Origin: Pseudomonas lactis
GTDB lineage: Bacteria; Pseudomonadota; Gammaproteobacteria; Pseudomonadales; Pseudomonadaceae
Length of the DNA: 64,000 nt
Assembly (NCBI RefSeq): GCF_001439845.1
Contig: NZ_JYLO01000023.1
Location: 1-64,000, forward strand
Reading direction: 5' to 3'
In this document: positions 9,837-18,112 of the stretch, piece after piece
How the letters are laid out: each line of letters starts with the position of its first letter
How positions within the stretch are numbered: the stretch's first letter is position 1
The notes under the pieces: model-generated
Told to the model about the DNA's origin: nothing
What the model saw: the letters and a program-made list of their open reading frames with translations, nothing else
Database searches by the model: none
Made by a program: the position numbers and the translations under genes

Positions 9837-10301
9837 TTACTCAATGACTAGCTCGGGGGCTCGCCATAACTTTTCGTTCCTGTCATAGGTCATCGTGGCT
9901 TTGTAGTAGGTCCGTATACTCGCCCCGAACCCATTCTGAGAGTCCACATACGCAGACACATAAAACGTGCATTTATGATCAGATGCGGAAACAACGTCCC
10001 TGCCATTCAGATATGGGAATTCAGCTGACCCGGGAGCCTTCAGGCGTTGCTTTACGAAGTTTTGAGACATGACATAAGCCATTGTCGTGTCATCACAATC
10101 TTTCTGTGCGCGCTCAACCTCTCTATTTGGACTGCCAGCCCAAGATAGATATGCCCACCACATCCCCCCGATAATTGCGGCGCTAATGCCAAGCGTCCAG
10201 CGCAATAACCGCTCAGACCCGGTAGTTTTCGCAAACTCACGGCAAAGGCCGATTGCAAAAAAAACTATCAACGCTGTCACAATCCATAAAATAAAAGTCA
10301 C
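9837..10301 (-). CDS. Membrane protein of unknown function inserted in tail operon
   Basis: 154 residues starting at a GTG that follows a strong AGGAGG site at 6-base spacing. Two N-terminal hydrophobic segments (ILWIVTALIVFFAIGL and TLGISAAIIGGMWWAYL) are followed by a soluble domain containing FVKQRLKAPGSAEFP and two cysteines (KDCDD, HKCTFYV). No tail gene normally lies here between gpT and the tape measure. Its own terminator and ribosome site make it look like a moron, an accessory gene added to the operon. I do not recognise its function. The frame is open further upstream, but that stretch lacks a ribosome site. Confidence 0.7.
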   Translation of the reverse strand: MTFILWIVTALIVFFAIGLCREFAKTTGSERLLRWTLGISAAIIGGMWWAYLSWAGSPNREVERAQKDCDDTTMAYVMSQNFVKQRLKAPGSAEFPYLNGRDVVSASDHKCTFYVSAYVDSQNGFGASIRTYYKATMTYDRNEKLWRAPELVIE

Positions 10302-10372
10302 TCGCCACCTCCTTTGTTGAGCGAGCGACTCTATCACCGCACAGCGGAGAAAAACGAGCCTCATCCTGCGGC

Positions 10373-10708
10373 CTAGCCCTCCTCGGCCTTGACCATCAGG
10401 AAAGCCTTGAACATTTCTACCCCCTCCTCAGCCTGGGCCGCCTCATCAACCACCGCAGCCGCCTCATCCTTCCACTTAGGCATCAGGTCCACAGCAGAAA
10501 CTTTTGCACCCTGGGCCTGGAACACCGAAGCAGCAATGATCGAGGCCTGGATATCGCCGCGGGTGTCGCTTAGCGGAGACTCCTGGTTATAGGCCATCCA
10601 GAGGAACAGCTCCTCCGCGCTCATCCGTGAGCGCAGGTCCTGGAGCGTCATGCCAAGCCGGAGGGCAAGAGTCAGCATAAACGCCAACTCCGGCTCCTCC
10701 GTCAGTCG
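10373..10708 (-). CDS. T: gpT part of the gpGT tail assembly chaperone (made by -1 frameshift)
   Basis: The reading frame continues gpG after a -1 shift at the slippery site 10708-10714 and adds 111 residues (RLTEEPELAFMLTLALRLGMTLQDL onward when split after the first codons). The content matches the DUF4035 / phage tail assembly T family. It has no convincing start of its own: the first in-frame candidate is a TTG at 10687. The predicted fusion gpGT is 267 residues. In lambda, gpG and gpGT chaperone the tape measure protein and recruit tail tube subunits, and are absent from the virion. Confidence 0.85.
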   Translation of the reverse strand, partial: RLTEEPELAFMLTLALRLGMTLQDLRSRMSAEELFLWMAYNQESPLSDTRGDIQASIIAASVFQAQGAKVSAVDLMPKWKDEAAAVVDEAAQAEEGVEMFKAFLMVKAEEG

Positions 10709-11175
10709 TTTCCCGCGGCATCCACCGGGTCTTGCGCGCCAGCGCCGGCCGCTACGCCACTCAGTTCAAAAACCTTGCCGACGAGCCGGTCATGCACTGG
10801 GCTGAAGGCATCAGCTACGGAAGGCACGTCCTCGTCTTGGAATACTCGAGCATTGTTCTCATCAAGCAAGGCCCGCACCAGGACGAATGCATAGAGCGGC
10901 GAGGAATGAATCTCCACCCGCGGCTCCAGCGGCGCCTCGTCATCACTATCGGCGGCAGGAGACTGAGCCGGAAGCCCAGCATCCTGACGGGCCTCAGCAA
11001 CCGCCAAAGCGGCGCGGCGGCGATACTCAACCCAGTCACCAGCGCTCAACGCCCTGACCACCACCTGGGCGCCCTCCCACTCGTCGATGGTGAGGCGCTC
11101 ATGCTTGAAGTTGCGCATCGGATCCAGTGCCATGGAGCGCAGATCAGGCACGGCGCCGTTTTTTGCCCGGGCCAT
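10702..11175 (-). CDS. G: Tail assembly chaperone gpG
   Basis: 157 residues beginning MARAKNGAVPDLRSM. It lies directly downstream of the tail tube gene and its ATG shares one base with that gene's stop (TAATG). The body resembles the gpG-like tail assembly chaperones; residues 75-95 are acidic and Pro-rich. The in-frame heptamer G-GGA-AAC just before the TGA lets a fraction of ribosomes continue into gpT. Both products should bind the tape measure protein during tail assembly. Confidence 0.88.
   Translation of the reverse strand: MARAKNGAVPDLRSMALDPMRNFKHERLTIDEWEGAQVVVRALSAGDWVEYRRRAALAVAEARQDAGLPAQSPAADSDDEAPLEPRVEIHSSPLYAFVLVRALLDENNARVFQDEDVPSVADAFSPVHDRLVGKVFELSGVAAGAGAQDPVDAAGND
10708..10714 (-). 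other. Programmed -1 ribosomal frameshift site
   Basis: On the minus strand the heptamer GGGAAAC is read in the zero frame as GGA AAC, a perfect X-XXY-YYZ slippery site. It differs from the lambda G/T site (GGGAAAG) only in the last base. It ends three bases before the gpG TGA, and the -1 frame stays open into the gpT sequence. Confidence 0.9.
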
Positions 11176-11642
11176 TACGGCACCACCGGCAGGTCGAAGG
11201 ATACGGCGCCAGTGATACGCACGTTGAACGTGCCGTTAACGGTGCCGTTTGGCGCGGCGTCCCAGGTGAACTGGGTCACCAGGCCGAGGAAGCTCGAAGA
11301 CGAGCCGTCCTTGAACAGCGATTTGAAAGCGCGCGGCTCACCATCGTCACGAGCGGTACGCAGCACGGTCTGTGCTTCGTCGTCGGCCTTCCAGTTGCCG
11401 GACATGCTGAAGGTGCCGTTGTCGGCCAGGCCTACGGTAAACTCTTTCGCCTCACTGGCGAGCACCGTTACTTCGATTTCATCCGACTGTCCACCCTGGA
11501 ACTGCGGTTGTTTGATCGTTACGGACAGATCGGCCCATTCAATGCCGACCGCCTTGGGGTCGAGCGTGGTGGCTTTGGAAACGCTGAGAGCCGTGCCCTG
11601 CGTTTTGACGAACTTCGCTTTCGTTGGAGTTTGAACGGCCAT
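11175..11642 (-). CDS. V: Major tail tube protein
   Basis: 155 residues (MAVQTPTKAKFVKTQGTAL at the start) with the beta-rich, Gly/Thr/Ser-rich character of phage tail tube proteins. Conserved-looking segments are EVTVLASEAKEF and FTWDAAPNGTVNG. It lies between the tail terminator-like gene (11651-11998) and the G/GT chaperones, which is the lambda order U-V-G-T. It should polymerise as the tail tube. It should be one of the most highly expressed late genes. A GGAGGC ribosome site precedes the ATG. Confidence 0.9.
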   Translation of the reverse strand: MAVQTPTKAKFVKTQGTALSVSKATTLDPKAVGIEWADLSVTIKQPQFQGGQSDEIEVTVLASEAKEFTVGLADNGTFSMSGNWKADDEAQTVLRTARDDGEPRAFKSLFKDGSSSSFLGLVTQFTWDAAPNGTVNGTFNVRITGAVSFDLPVVP

Positions 11643-11650
11643 GTGGCCTC

Positions 11651-11998
11651 CTATGGTTGCAGGGTGTATTCCCAGCTCACGCTGAAAAGTTTGGTGTCGT
11701 TCTCGAACACATCCGCCAGGCGGTCTGCGCTGCCGGTGGTGAAGTCAGCGTCATCCGTGGTCATCGCGGCAAAGGCCAGGCCAGCAAGCGTGAGCGCCTC
11801 GAGGAAGCTCTCCCCCCATGCGTCGAGCTGAATAGTGAGGTCGGTGGAGCCATCCCAGCCGGCGAGTGTGAAACCGGTGGTGGTGCCTACCGTTTGAATC
11901 ACCAGGCGTGGCTGGGCGGCGTCCACCGGCGCAACGCCGAAGTACACTCGCCCGTCGACCAGAGGCGAAAGCCTGTCGATGAGGGATTTCTCAATCAT
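11651..11998 (-). CDS. Tail completion/terminator protein (DUF3168, gpU-like)
   Basis: 115 residues beginning MIEKSLIDRLSPLVDGRVY. This matches the DUF3168 tail-completion family, which caps the tail tube at the head-proximal end like lambda gpU. I chose the ATG at 11998; the longer open frame upstream overlaps the gp10-like gene and has no ribosome site. Position just before the tail tube gene supports the call. Confidence 0.85.
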   Translation of the reverse strand: MIEKSLIDRLSPLVDGRVYFGVAPVDAAQPRLVIQTVGTTTGFTLAGWDGSTDLTIQLDAWGESFLEALTLAGLAFAAMTTDDADFTTGSADRLADVFENDTKLFSVSWEYTLQP

Positions 11999-12003
11999 TG
12001 GGG

Positions 12004-12474
12004 TTACCGGGTGATGGCGTTGTCGATGCCTTCGGCCAGCTTGTCGGCAACGGCCTTTTCGATCTGAGGCAGGCTGCCGTCCCAAGATGGTCGAATGAAT
12101 GGATGGGCCTGCATCTTCGATGTGCCCAGTTCCAGGAACTTCCAGTAGAACGGTGATTCGTAATCCGTTTTCGAGGTGCGCCCTTTTTTGCCCGGACGCT
12201 TGAGCGCCTTGGATTGTTTGCCCGTTGGATTTTTTACGCGAATACCGGCAGTAGCGCCGCCAGGCGTGTCAGCCTGTTTCACGCTGACCGCAATGATGTT
12301 TTTCTTCAATTTTCCCGTGCGAACTGGTGCAGTACTTCGGGCCTTGTCCCTGGCCACCCTGGCACCAGCCATAACTGCATCCCTGGCAATTTTGTTGCCC
12401 ACTGACTTGGTCAGGCGCTCGAAATCGGCCTGCAACTCACCAAGCCCCAGTACCGTCAACGATCCGTTGCTCAT
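12004..12474 (-). CDS. HK97 gp10-like head-tail connector/tail component
   Basis: 156 residues. It carries the HK97-gp10 signature: an N-terminal helix, then DKARSTAPVRTGKLKKNI, a basic PTGKQSKALKRPGKKGR stretch, and a C-terminal LGTSKMQAHPFIRPSWD block. The family lies at the head-tail interface and has also been called a minor tail component. The ATG at 12474 overlaps the upstream stop by four bases (ATGA), so I preferred it to the ATG seven codons upstream. Confidence 0.88.
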   Translation of the reverse strand: MSNGSLTVLGLGELQADFERLTKSVGNKIARDAVMAGARVARDKARSTAPVRTGKLKKNIIAVSVKQADTPGGATAGIRVKNPTGKQSKALKRPGKKGRTSKTDYESPFYWKFLELGTSKMQAHPFIRPSWDGSLPQIEKAVADKLAEGIDNAITR

Positions 12475-12791
12475 TTTGGCTTCACCGTTTTGCACATGAG
12501 TTTCAGCATGTCGCGCTGGTTAGTGGCCAGCGGCGCGATGATTTCGTAAGTAGTGCCGTCGTGCACCAGGTGCTGGCCCGCCACCACGTCCTTGCGGTAG
12601 CGGATGTTGATCTCGGCAGTGACCGTGACCTGCATCTGTGACGCAGCCTCGTACATGCGACCGGAGGGAATGTTGATCTCCGCCCAGAGCTTGCCCAGGT
12701 CACCCCAAACCTTCGAGGGCTGGCCGAGGGCATCCTTGCCGTCGATGTAGCCACGGCGCATGCAGCGGTGACGCATTGGGCCGGCTCTCAT
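12471..12791 (-). CDS. Phage head closure protein
   Basis: 106 residues of the head-tail joining family (SPP1 gp16-like). Typical features are the early RR-G motif (RCMRRGYIDGKD), WAEINIPSGR, the R-Y-R-KDV segment and a C-terminal CKTVKPK. The protein plugs the portal after DNA packaging and provides the tail docking surface. Start and stop both overlap neighbours (TGATG with 12791-13090, ATGA with 12004-12474), so the connector genes are translated as a coupled set. Confidence 0.87.
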   Translation of the reverse strand: MRAGPMRHRCMRRGYIDGKDALGQPSKVWGDLGKLWAEINIPSGRMYEAASQMQVTVTAEINIRYRKDVVAGQHLVHDGTTYEIIAPLATNQRDMLKLMCKTVKPK

Positions 12792-13090
12792 CAGTAACGC
12801 TTCCTGTACATGAGCAACCGCTCAACAGCCAGCGGTACGGTGGTTGATATGGTGCCCATCGCCACGCCTTCGCGGTTTGCAAACCAATGGCCAACCAGCA
12901 GCAGGATGGCCTGTTCTACGTCTGGGGTGATCGCCATCTGGTCAGGCTCAACCGGGTCACCCTCGACCAACTCCCTGTCGCAATGCATGGCCACATGGGA
13001 CTTGGCGGCCTCAATGTATCCGCCGATGAGAGAGTCTTCCTCATCGTCATCCACCCTGAGGTGCAGCTTCACGCGCGCCAGGTCGATCAT
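12791..13090 (-). CDS. Head-tail connector protein (HK97 gp6-like)
   Basis: 99 residues beginning MIDLARVKLHLRVDDDEEDSLI, the hallmark of the phage connector family that forms a ring under the portal (HK97 gp6, phiE125 gp8). It is mostly alpha-helical, with the typical IGGYIEAAKSHV segment. It follows a small conserved gene and precedes the head closure gene. The ATG directly abuts the stop of the 72-residue gene. Confidence 0.9.
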   Translation of the reverse strand: MIDLARVKLHLRVDDDEEDSLIGGYIEAAKSHVAMHCDRELVEGDPVEPDQMAITPDVEQAILLLVGHWFANREGVAMGTISTTVPLAVERLLMYRKRY

Positions 13091-13309
13091 TTACTTGTTC
13101 TCTTTCGGCGCGGCCGGCTTCGAATCCTTGGGCTTAGTCGCCTTGGACTTGCCGTCAGCACCGATTTCCTCGACCAGGCCTTTGCCGAGCAGCGTGTAAG
13201 CGTATTCGTCGTCGGCCTCATCGAAGACCTGTCCGCGCTTCACCCTGGATGACTCGGCCTTAAGCAGATCGGCGCTGCCCGTGAAGCCCCATAAAGCTTT
13301 GATTTTCAT
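13091..13309 (-). CDS. Small conserved phage protein between capsid and connector genes
   Basis: 72 residues (MKIKALWGFTGSADLLKAES start). The C-terminal third is Lys/Pro-rich (KATKPKDSKPAAPKENK) and looks disordered. Proteins of this size and charge often lie between the major capsid and connector genes in HK97-like phages; I know no proven role. A GGAGGCA ribosome site precedes the ATG and a weak hairpin separates it from the capsid gene. Confidence 0.75.
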   Translation of the reverse strand: MKIKALWGFTGSADLLKAESSRVKRGQVFDEADDEYAYTLLGKGLVEEIGADGKSKATKPKDSKPAAPKENK

Positions 13310-13326
13310 GCTGCCTCCAAAAACAA

Positions 13327-13350
13327 AAAAGCCGACTTCACGCCGGCGTT
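13327..13350 (-). terminator. Weak hairpin after the capsid gene
   Basis: Minus-strand GCCG...CGGC stem followed by TTTTTTG. The stem is only 4-5 bp, so it may attenuate transcription rather than stop it, lowering expression of genes downstream of the capsid gene. Confidence 0.4.
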
Positions 13351-13374
13351 TTGATGGTTATGTGCGGTTCAGGC

Positions 13375-14571
13375 TTACTTCGGAAAGTTGCCTTTAACCA
13401 AAGCTTCCTTGCGGCGCACGCCGAGGCCCAGACGCTCTTCAGCCAGCAACGCCATCATGTTCTTGATGAACATATCGTTGATCAGACCCATCTTGAACAG
13501 GTAGGTCATACGGTCGAAGAGGATTGCAGCACGGGCGAAGTTGGCGATCAGGAATTCACCGCCGGCGTCCGCATCACCCTCGTCCATGCTGTCCGAGGTG
13601 ATGACCGGGCGTCCCCAGAGGATTGGGGTAACCAGACCCTGAAGATTGGCGAACAGATAGCGGTTTTCACCGTCTTTCTGCAGCTCAATGTTCATCCAGT
13701 CGAGTTCACTCATCACGACGCCATCGGCCGACAACTTGGACTGCTTACGAACCTGGTAGATGCCACGACGTACGATGTCGATCGAGGTGTCGCCAGCCTT
13801 GGTCAGAGTGTTGTCGTAGACGGTAGCCTGGGTCATGAGGCCATTCAGGTTCTCGCCAGTGCCGTCGCCCTTCAGGATTTGATTTTCTTCTTCCAGCTTG
13901 AGGTCGTAGCGCAGCAACTCCTGGATGTACCCCTGCATCTGGGGTACGTCTGCCAAAGCCTCTTCGGTTACCGGCATCCATACCGCAATCTTTTTGACCC
14001 GGTCAGTTACCGGCTCGAAAGTCACGTCGCTGGTAGGTTTGGTGCCACCTTCTGCTACCGGACCTGCACCACGGGTGTGCAGCAGTTCGCGGAAGTAAGT
14101 GTAGCTCTGCCCGGTAACCGGGATCGCGGTGAGCAGGTCACGGATACGCAGTTCCTGGCGAATACCCGGCTGGATGATCGGGTCGTAAATCGGCGCAACA
14201 ATACCAGCACTGGTGACCTTCACCTCCTTCATTGCGGCCAGATCGGACTTGGTGACCTCGATCTCGGCGCGGTTCGCCGAGTTCGAAGACAGCGACTTAT
14301 AGCTGTCATCGCTCTTGATCATGTCGATGAACGATTTGCCCTCGCCCGGGCCACCGCGCAACTTGACACCCTTCTGCTCCAGGTCCTGTACCTGGTCGAT
14401 GACTTTTTGCAAGTCGCCCTTTTGGTCCTCGATCTGCTTCTTCAGGTCGCCGGTGACCTTGTTGCCTTTCTGGACTTCGTCCATGGCGGCATCGTATTTC
14501 TTTTGCAGGCCCTCGAATCCGCTTTTCAGTTGCTGATCAAGGGATTCTTTCAGCTCTTTCACTTCGCTCAT
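13375..14571 (-). CDS. HK97-fold major capsid protein
   Basis: 398 residues, close to HK97 gp5 in sequence and layout. Residues 1-70 form the coiled-coil delta domain that acts as built-in scaffold. Maturation cleavage is expected near residue 114. The crosslinking triad of HK97 is retained: Lys178 in GGTKPTSD (HK97 Lys169), Asn371 in FIKNMM (Asn356) and Glu378 in LLAEERL (Glu363). This predicts covalent chainmail formation. It overlaps the upstream protease gene by ATGA (14568-14571), as expected for co-expressed head genes. Confidence 0.95.
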   Translation of the reverse strand: MSEVKELKESLDQQLKSGFEGLQKKYDAAMDEVQKGNKVTGDLKKQIEDQKGDLQKVIDQVQDLEQKGVKLRGGPGEGKSFIDMIKSDDSYKSLSSNSANRAEIEVTKSDLAAMKEVKVTSAGIVAPIYDPIIQPGIRQELRIRDLLTAIPVTGQSYTYFRELLHTRGAGPVAEGGTKPTSDVTFEPVTDRVKKIAVWMPVTEEALADVPQMQGYIQELLRYDLKLEEENQILKGDGTGENLNGLMTQATVYDNTLTKAGDTSIDIVRRGIYQVRKQSKLSADGVVMSELDWMNIELQKDGENRYLFANLQGLVTPILWGRPVITSDSMDEGDADAGGEFLIANFARAAILFDRMTYLFKMGLINDMFIKNMMALLAEERLGLGVRRKEALVKGNFPK

Positions 14572-15209
14572 GGCGATACTCCGAAATGGTGGGTGAACAG
14601 GTTGGAAATGTCTTTCAGCTCATCCACGATCGCCGTGGCCTCGCTCCCGCCATCACGGCGTAGCGCGGTATAGCCGAGCGAAGCGACTGCCGCCGCTTCC
14701 TTCTGCGAGAGACCCATGCGTTCGCGCAGGGCCTTCTCGAAAAGCCTAATGTCCGACTTGACGCTGAGGACTTGAGCCTCAGGGTTCATGCCGAACGGTA
14801 CAAAGGAGGCTTCCCAAAGCTCGGCCTCCTTAATGAGGCGAACACGCCGACCGGCGCGGTCCTCGAAATCTGCCTTGATGGTGTTGAAGCCGATCGACAT
14901 ACTGTCGAGGATTTCCGCCTTCATCAGTTCGTAGGCGTCGCGGGCGTAGCTGACGTTGAGGTTGACCCTCCCTTTCAATAGAAGGCCATGATCGTCCTGG
15001 GTATAGTCGGCAGCGCCTACCAGTCTCGTAAGGTCGTGATAGAGAGCGAGCTTTAGCTTGCCGCTACGGGTTGCCTTCACTCTCGTGAAGGCGCCAGGCA
15101 TGATCACGTCATCGCCCAGATCCACGTTGTTAAATACCGCGGCGTAGCCCTCGAAGTTGCCGGCTTCGTCAACGGCCTTGAGCTCAAACGGAACTTCAAG
15201 ATTCGCCAT
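14568..15209 (-). CDS. HK97-type prohead protease
   Basis: 213 residues of the U35 prohead protease family. It has the family start (EGYAAVFNNVDLGDDVIMPGAF), the catalytic-His region LALYHDLTRLVG and the catalytic-Ser region EILDSMSIGFNT. It processes the capsid N-terminal delta domain and itself during prohead maturation. Its start overlaps the end of the portal gene by 14 bases and its end overlaps the capsid start by ATGA, the standard portal-protease-capsid cassette. Confidence 0.93.
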   Translation of the reverse strand: MANLEVPFELKAVDEAGNFEGYAAVFNNVDLGDDVIMPGAFTRVKATRSGKLKLALYHDLTRLVGAADYTQDDHGLLLKGRVNLNVSYARDAYELMKAEILDSMSIGFNTIKADFEDRAGRRVRLIKEAELWEASFVPFGMNPEAQVLSVKSDIRLFEKALRERMGLSQKEAAAVASLGYTALRRDGGSEATAIVDELKDISNLFTHHFGVSP

Positions 15210-16410
15210 TTTTATCCATCTCCCACCGGGTGACCCGGTTGTATTCGTCGCCTTCCAGGGGAGGCAGGTTTTCTTTCACGCGGACTTCGTTGATGGTCAT
15301 CCATCCAGACCCACCAGAACCGCCGAGCGCACTGCCGTAGTAGGTGGACCGACCTGCGCTGTCAGCGCGCAGCAGACCTTCGACAGCAAACTCGACGAAG
15401 CGCGATTTGGTCCGGTAGATCTTGTCGTTGAGTTCGTCCTCCACCACGTCGATGTAGGGCTTGAGTCCGAAGGTGATGAACCCGGTGAGCTGCTGCTCAA
15501 GGTTAGAGCCCATGATCGAGGTCTTACCGGCGCGGTTGGCCAGCCATAGAGGCACGCCATAGATTCCGGCTAACGCCTCTTCCTGGAATTGCTGGGACTC
15601 AATGAACTGCGCATCTTTCTGTGTGATGCCGGCAGCCTCAATCTTCGGTCCGCCCTGCAGGATGGCCATTTTCCCAATGTCGTCGGCGTCAGCCTTGCGC
15701 ACGTCCGGGAACTTCTCCATCACCTGGGCTTGCTGGGCCTTGGTCAGGAATTGGTCGTAGATCACGTACCCGCCGGTGAAACCGCCCTTGCGCATGAACC
15801 GCGCCGACCATTGCTGGCCAGCCTTGGCAAGCCCCATGGTTTCGGCTTGGTGCTCAATAGGCGAAAGGCCGACCACACCGTCCAGACTGAATAGCTTGAA
15901 GTGGAGCATGTGCTCAGGAGACACCGGGTAAGGTTCTCCCTCATCGGGTGTGACCCAGTAGATGAGATCGTCCTCGGTGTCGATCTTTACGGTCCGCCAA
16001 TCCAGCGGCACAAGCCCTATCGGGTCGCCGTGCCTGTTCCTTTCGATCAAGGCGAACGCATTGCCGCGCAGCGCCATGTTCACGACCACGAACTTGAGGA
16101 AGTTCAGCATTGTCATGTATGGGTTTGGTTTTTGGAGCAACTTCATCGCCCCATCATTTTTTTCGACCTGCTTTCGGCCTTCGCTGCCATCTTCGTAAAG
16201 TTTCAGCGGGAGGCCGCTCAGCGATTCGGAAAGAATTTTCACGCACGACCAGACCATGCTGATTGAAAGCGCAGTTTTGGTCGTTACCTTGATCCCCGCC
16301 TTGGTGGTTTTTCCACCAACCTCAAGGTCGACTTCGACATAGTTGCCCGTCGCCGGATCGGTGTAGCCGAACATGCGCCATGACAGCGGGTTGTACCAAC
16401 GAGATGCCAT
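15196..16410 (-). CDS. Phage portal protein (HK97 family)
   Basis: 404 residues starting MASRWYNPLSWRMFG. Family features include SMVWSCVKILSESLSGLPL, the KPNPYMTMLNFLKFVV segment and the C-terminal NLEQQLTGFITFGLKPYI. It forms the dodecameric ring at the portal vertex through which TerL pumps DNA. I chose the ATG at 16410, eight bases past the TerL stop and preceded by AGGCTGA, over an upstream in-frame ATG inside terL. Confidence 0.93.
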   Translation of the reverse strand: MASRWYNPLSWRMFGYTDPATGNYVEVDLEVGGKTTKAGIKVTTKTALSISMVWSCVKILSESLSGLPLKLYEDGSEGRKQVEKNDGAMKLLQKPNPYMTMLNFLKFVVVNMALRGNAFALIERNRHGDPIGLVPLDWRTVKIDTEDDLIYWVTPDEGEPYPVSPEHMLHFKLFSLDGVVGLSPIEHQAETMGLAKAGQQWSARFMRKGGFTGGYVIYDQFLTKAQQAQVMEKFPDVRKADADDIGKMAILQGGPKIEAAGITQKDAQFIESQQFQEEALAGIYGVPLWLANRAGKTSIMGSNLEQQLTGFITFGLKPYIDVVEDELNDKIYRTKSRFVEFAVEGLLRADSAGRSTYYGSALGGSGGSGWMTINEVRVKENLPPLEGDEYNRVTRWEMDKNGES

Positions 16411-16417
16411 ATTCAGC

Positions 16418-18112
16418 CTATGAGTTCGAGCCGATGAGTCCGAAGAACCCATCAGCCAGGTAATTGTCGAGCCCGCTTTGGGCTTGAGGATTGAGCGACA
16501 GCAGCGAGATGGCGTTGAAGGCCGCCATCAACGGGTCGATCTTCGCCAGGCCCGACGCCTGCTTGGTGATCAAGATGGCGTTGCCGGCGGGTACCACCCG
16601 GGCGTTGCCGCAACACCAAGCCATCATTGGTTGTCCACCATGGACCAGGCCGCCCTCGGCGAGCTTTCGCTCCGTGGTCTTGATTGCGCCGTTCAGCTTC
16701 CAGCCTTGGCTGATGCCGATGATTTTGTCTTCCGGAATCCCGGCCTCGGCGAGCGCGTCGAGAATGGCACCGATGCCTGACGGGTCGACCCCGACCTTGT
16801 CGAGCAAGCCGGCCGCTTCGACTCTGGCGACCAGCTCAGCAACGTCTTGCACGTCATCACCGATGGTTTCGACCAGGGTCAGGTCGCCGTTGCTGGCGAA
16901 GTCACGGAAGCGTGGCGCCTCGCTCTTGCGCCGCTCCAGCACGGATGGGTGAGCCCACGCGTGTGTCCAGAGCAGCCACTGCCGGGTGAGCTTGTCGCGA
17001 CCGGCAGCAGCAAAGCCGAGCAAGTCATCCAGACCGCCACCATCAATGCCGACATCGACAACCTCGCACCGGTCAATCAACTGTTCGAAGGTCAAACCCT
17101 CCGGTGCCGCCTGAACCTCCCAGAACTCAGCGCCGGCCCAGCGATCCGACTTGAGCGACAAGCCGATTTCAACGTTCAGGTGTTTGGCGAGAAATCCACG
17201 GAAGGACTCTTCGCCGTCGAGTTGGGCCTGGGCGTAGCCGCGCTCAAGGAACGGTTCGTCCACCGACAGGCCCAAATTCGGGTTGGTGACATAAGCGTTC
17301 GTGAAGTCGCGGTGCGCGCCAGCATCCAACATCGCCTTGGGAAACTCGTACAGCACTGGAAGGAAGGACCGGTCTTGAATCTCGCCGTCCCGAACCTTGC
17401 GGGCATACAGAAGCTTCTGTCTGAACACACCAGCTGGTGGCTCGTCGGACTGAGTCGTGGCGTAGATGATGAAGCCTTCGGGCCTGGAGGCGAGACCACC
17501 CGTAGCTTCCCGAAGCATTGCCTCGGCGCCATGGCGTTTACCGAACACCCAAAGCTCATCGATAAAGATGCCAATCGCTTTCTTGCCTGACACCGTGTCG
17601 TTGTCAGCCGCTACGACCTTCAGCGTTGCTTTCGTCTCCCGGTGGGTGACCAGCCTGGTGTTGTTCTGGATATGGAACAGTGCATCCAGTTGCTCATCCG
17701 CCTTGATCATGTCCCTGATCGGCAGGAAGGAGTTATCGGCGATCTCCTTGGTCGGGGCCAGGATGATGAACTCGCCTGACGGCCTCCAGTTCAAAATCAA
17801 GGCCGTCAGCATAATGCCGGCGGCGATGGTCGATTTACCGTTCTTCTTGCTGATCAGCAGCATGAACTCGCTGATCATGCGCCGACCTTCGTCTGGATCG
17901 TATGCGCCGAAGATGGCAGCGACGAACTCATTCACCCAATCGCGAACTGTCTCGCTCATCAAAGGGCTGCCGGTGGCGTCGACCATTCTGAGCGAGCCGA
18001 AGACCTCAAGAGCTTCAGCAGCCTGATCAGGGAACAGTGCTCCCTGAGGGATCAGTGACTCTTTGGCGACGATCCGACGCTCCCAGTCTGGGCATGCGGT
18101 AGTCCATTCCAT
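16418..18112 (-). CDS. terL: Terminase large subunit
   Basis: About 564 residues. The N-terminal ATPase has a P-loop-like SKKNGKST near residue 90 and a Walker B IFIDELW near 183-189, in the atypical form seen in HK97-type terminases. The C-terminal nuclease contains the acidic motif VDVGIDGGGLDDLLG. It packages DNA into the prohead and cuts at cos. The ATG shares one base with the terS stop (TGATG); a GTG one codon upstream is possible. Portal follows immediately. Confidence 0.94.
   Translation of the reverse strand: MEWTTACPDWERRIVAKESLIPQGALFPDQAAEALEVFGSLRMVDATGSPLMSETVRDWVNEFVAAIFGAYDPDEGRRMISEFMLLISKKNGKSTIAAGIMLTALILNWRPSGEFIILAPTKEIADNSFLPIRDMIKADEQLDALFHIQNNTRLVTHRETKATLKVVAADNDTVSGKKAIGIFIDELWVFGKRHGAEAMLREATGGLASRPEGFIIYATTQSDEPPAGVFRQKLLYARKVRDGEIQDRSFLPVLYEFPKAMLDAGAHRDFTNAYVTNPNLGLSVDEPFLERGYAQAQLDGEESFRGFLAKHLNVEIGLSLKSDRWAGAEFWEVQAAPEGLTFEQLIDRCEVVDVGIDGGGLDDLLGFAAAGRDKLTRQWLLWTHAWAHPSVLERRKSEAPRFRDFASNGDLTLVETIGDDVQDVAELVARVEAAGLLDKVGVDPSGIGAILDALAEAGIPEDKIIGISQGWKLNGAIKTTERKLAEGGLVHGGQPMMAWCCGNARVVPAGNAILITKQASGLAKIDPLMAAFNAISLLSLNPQAQSGLDNYLADGFFGLIGSNS

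Noticed and set aside
13351..14673. 440-codon plus-strand ORF
   Set aside because: Fully antisense to the major capsid gene; a shadow of its strong codon bias.
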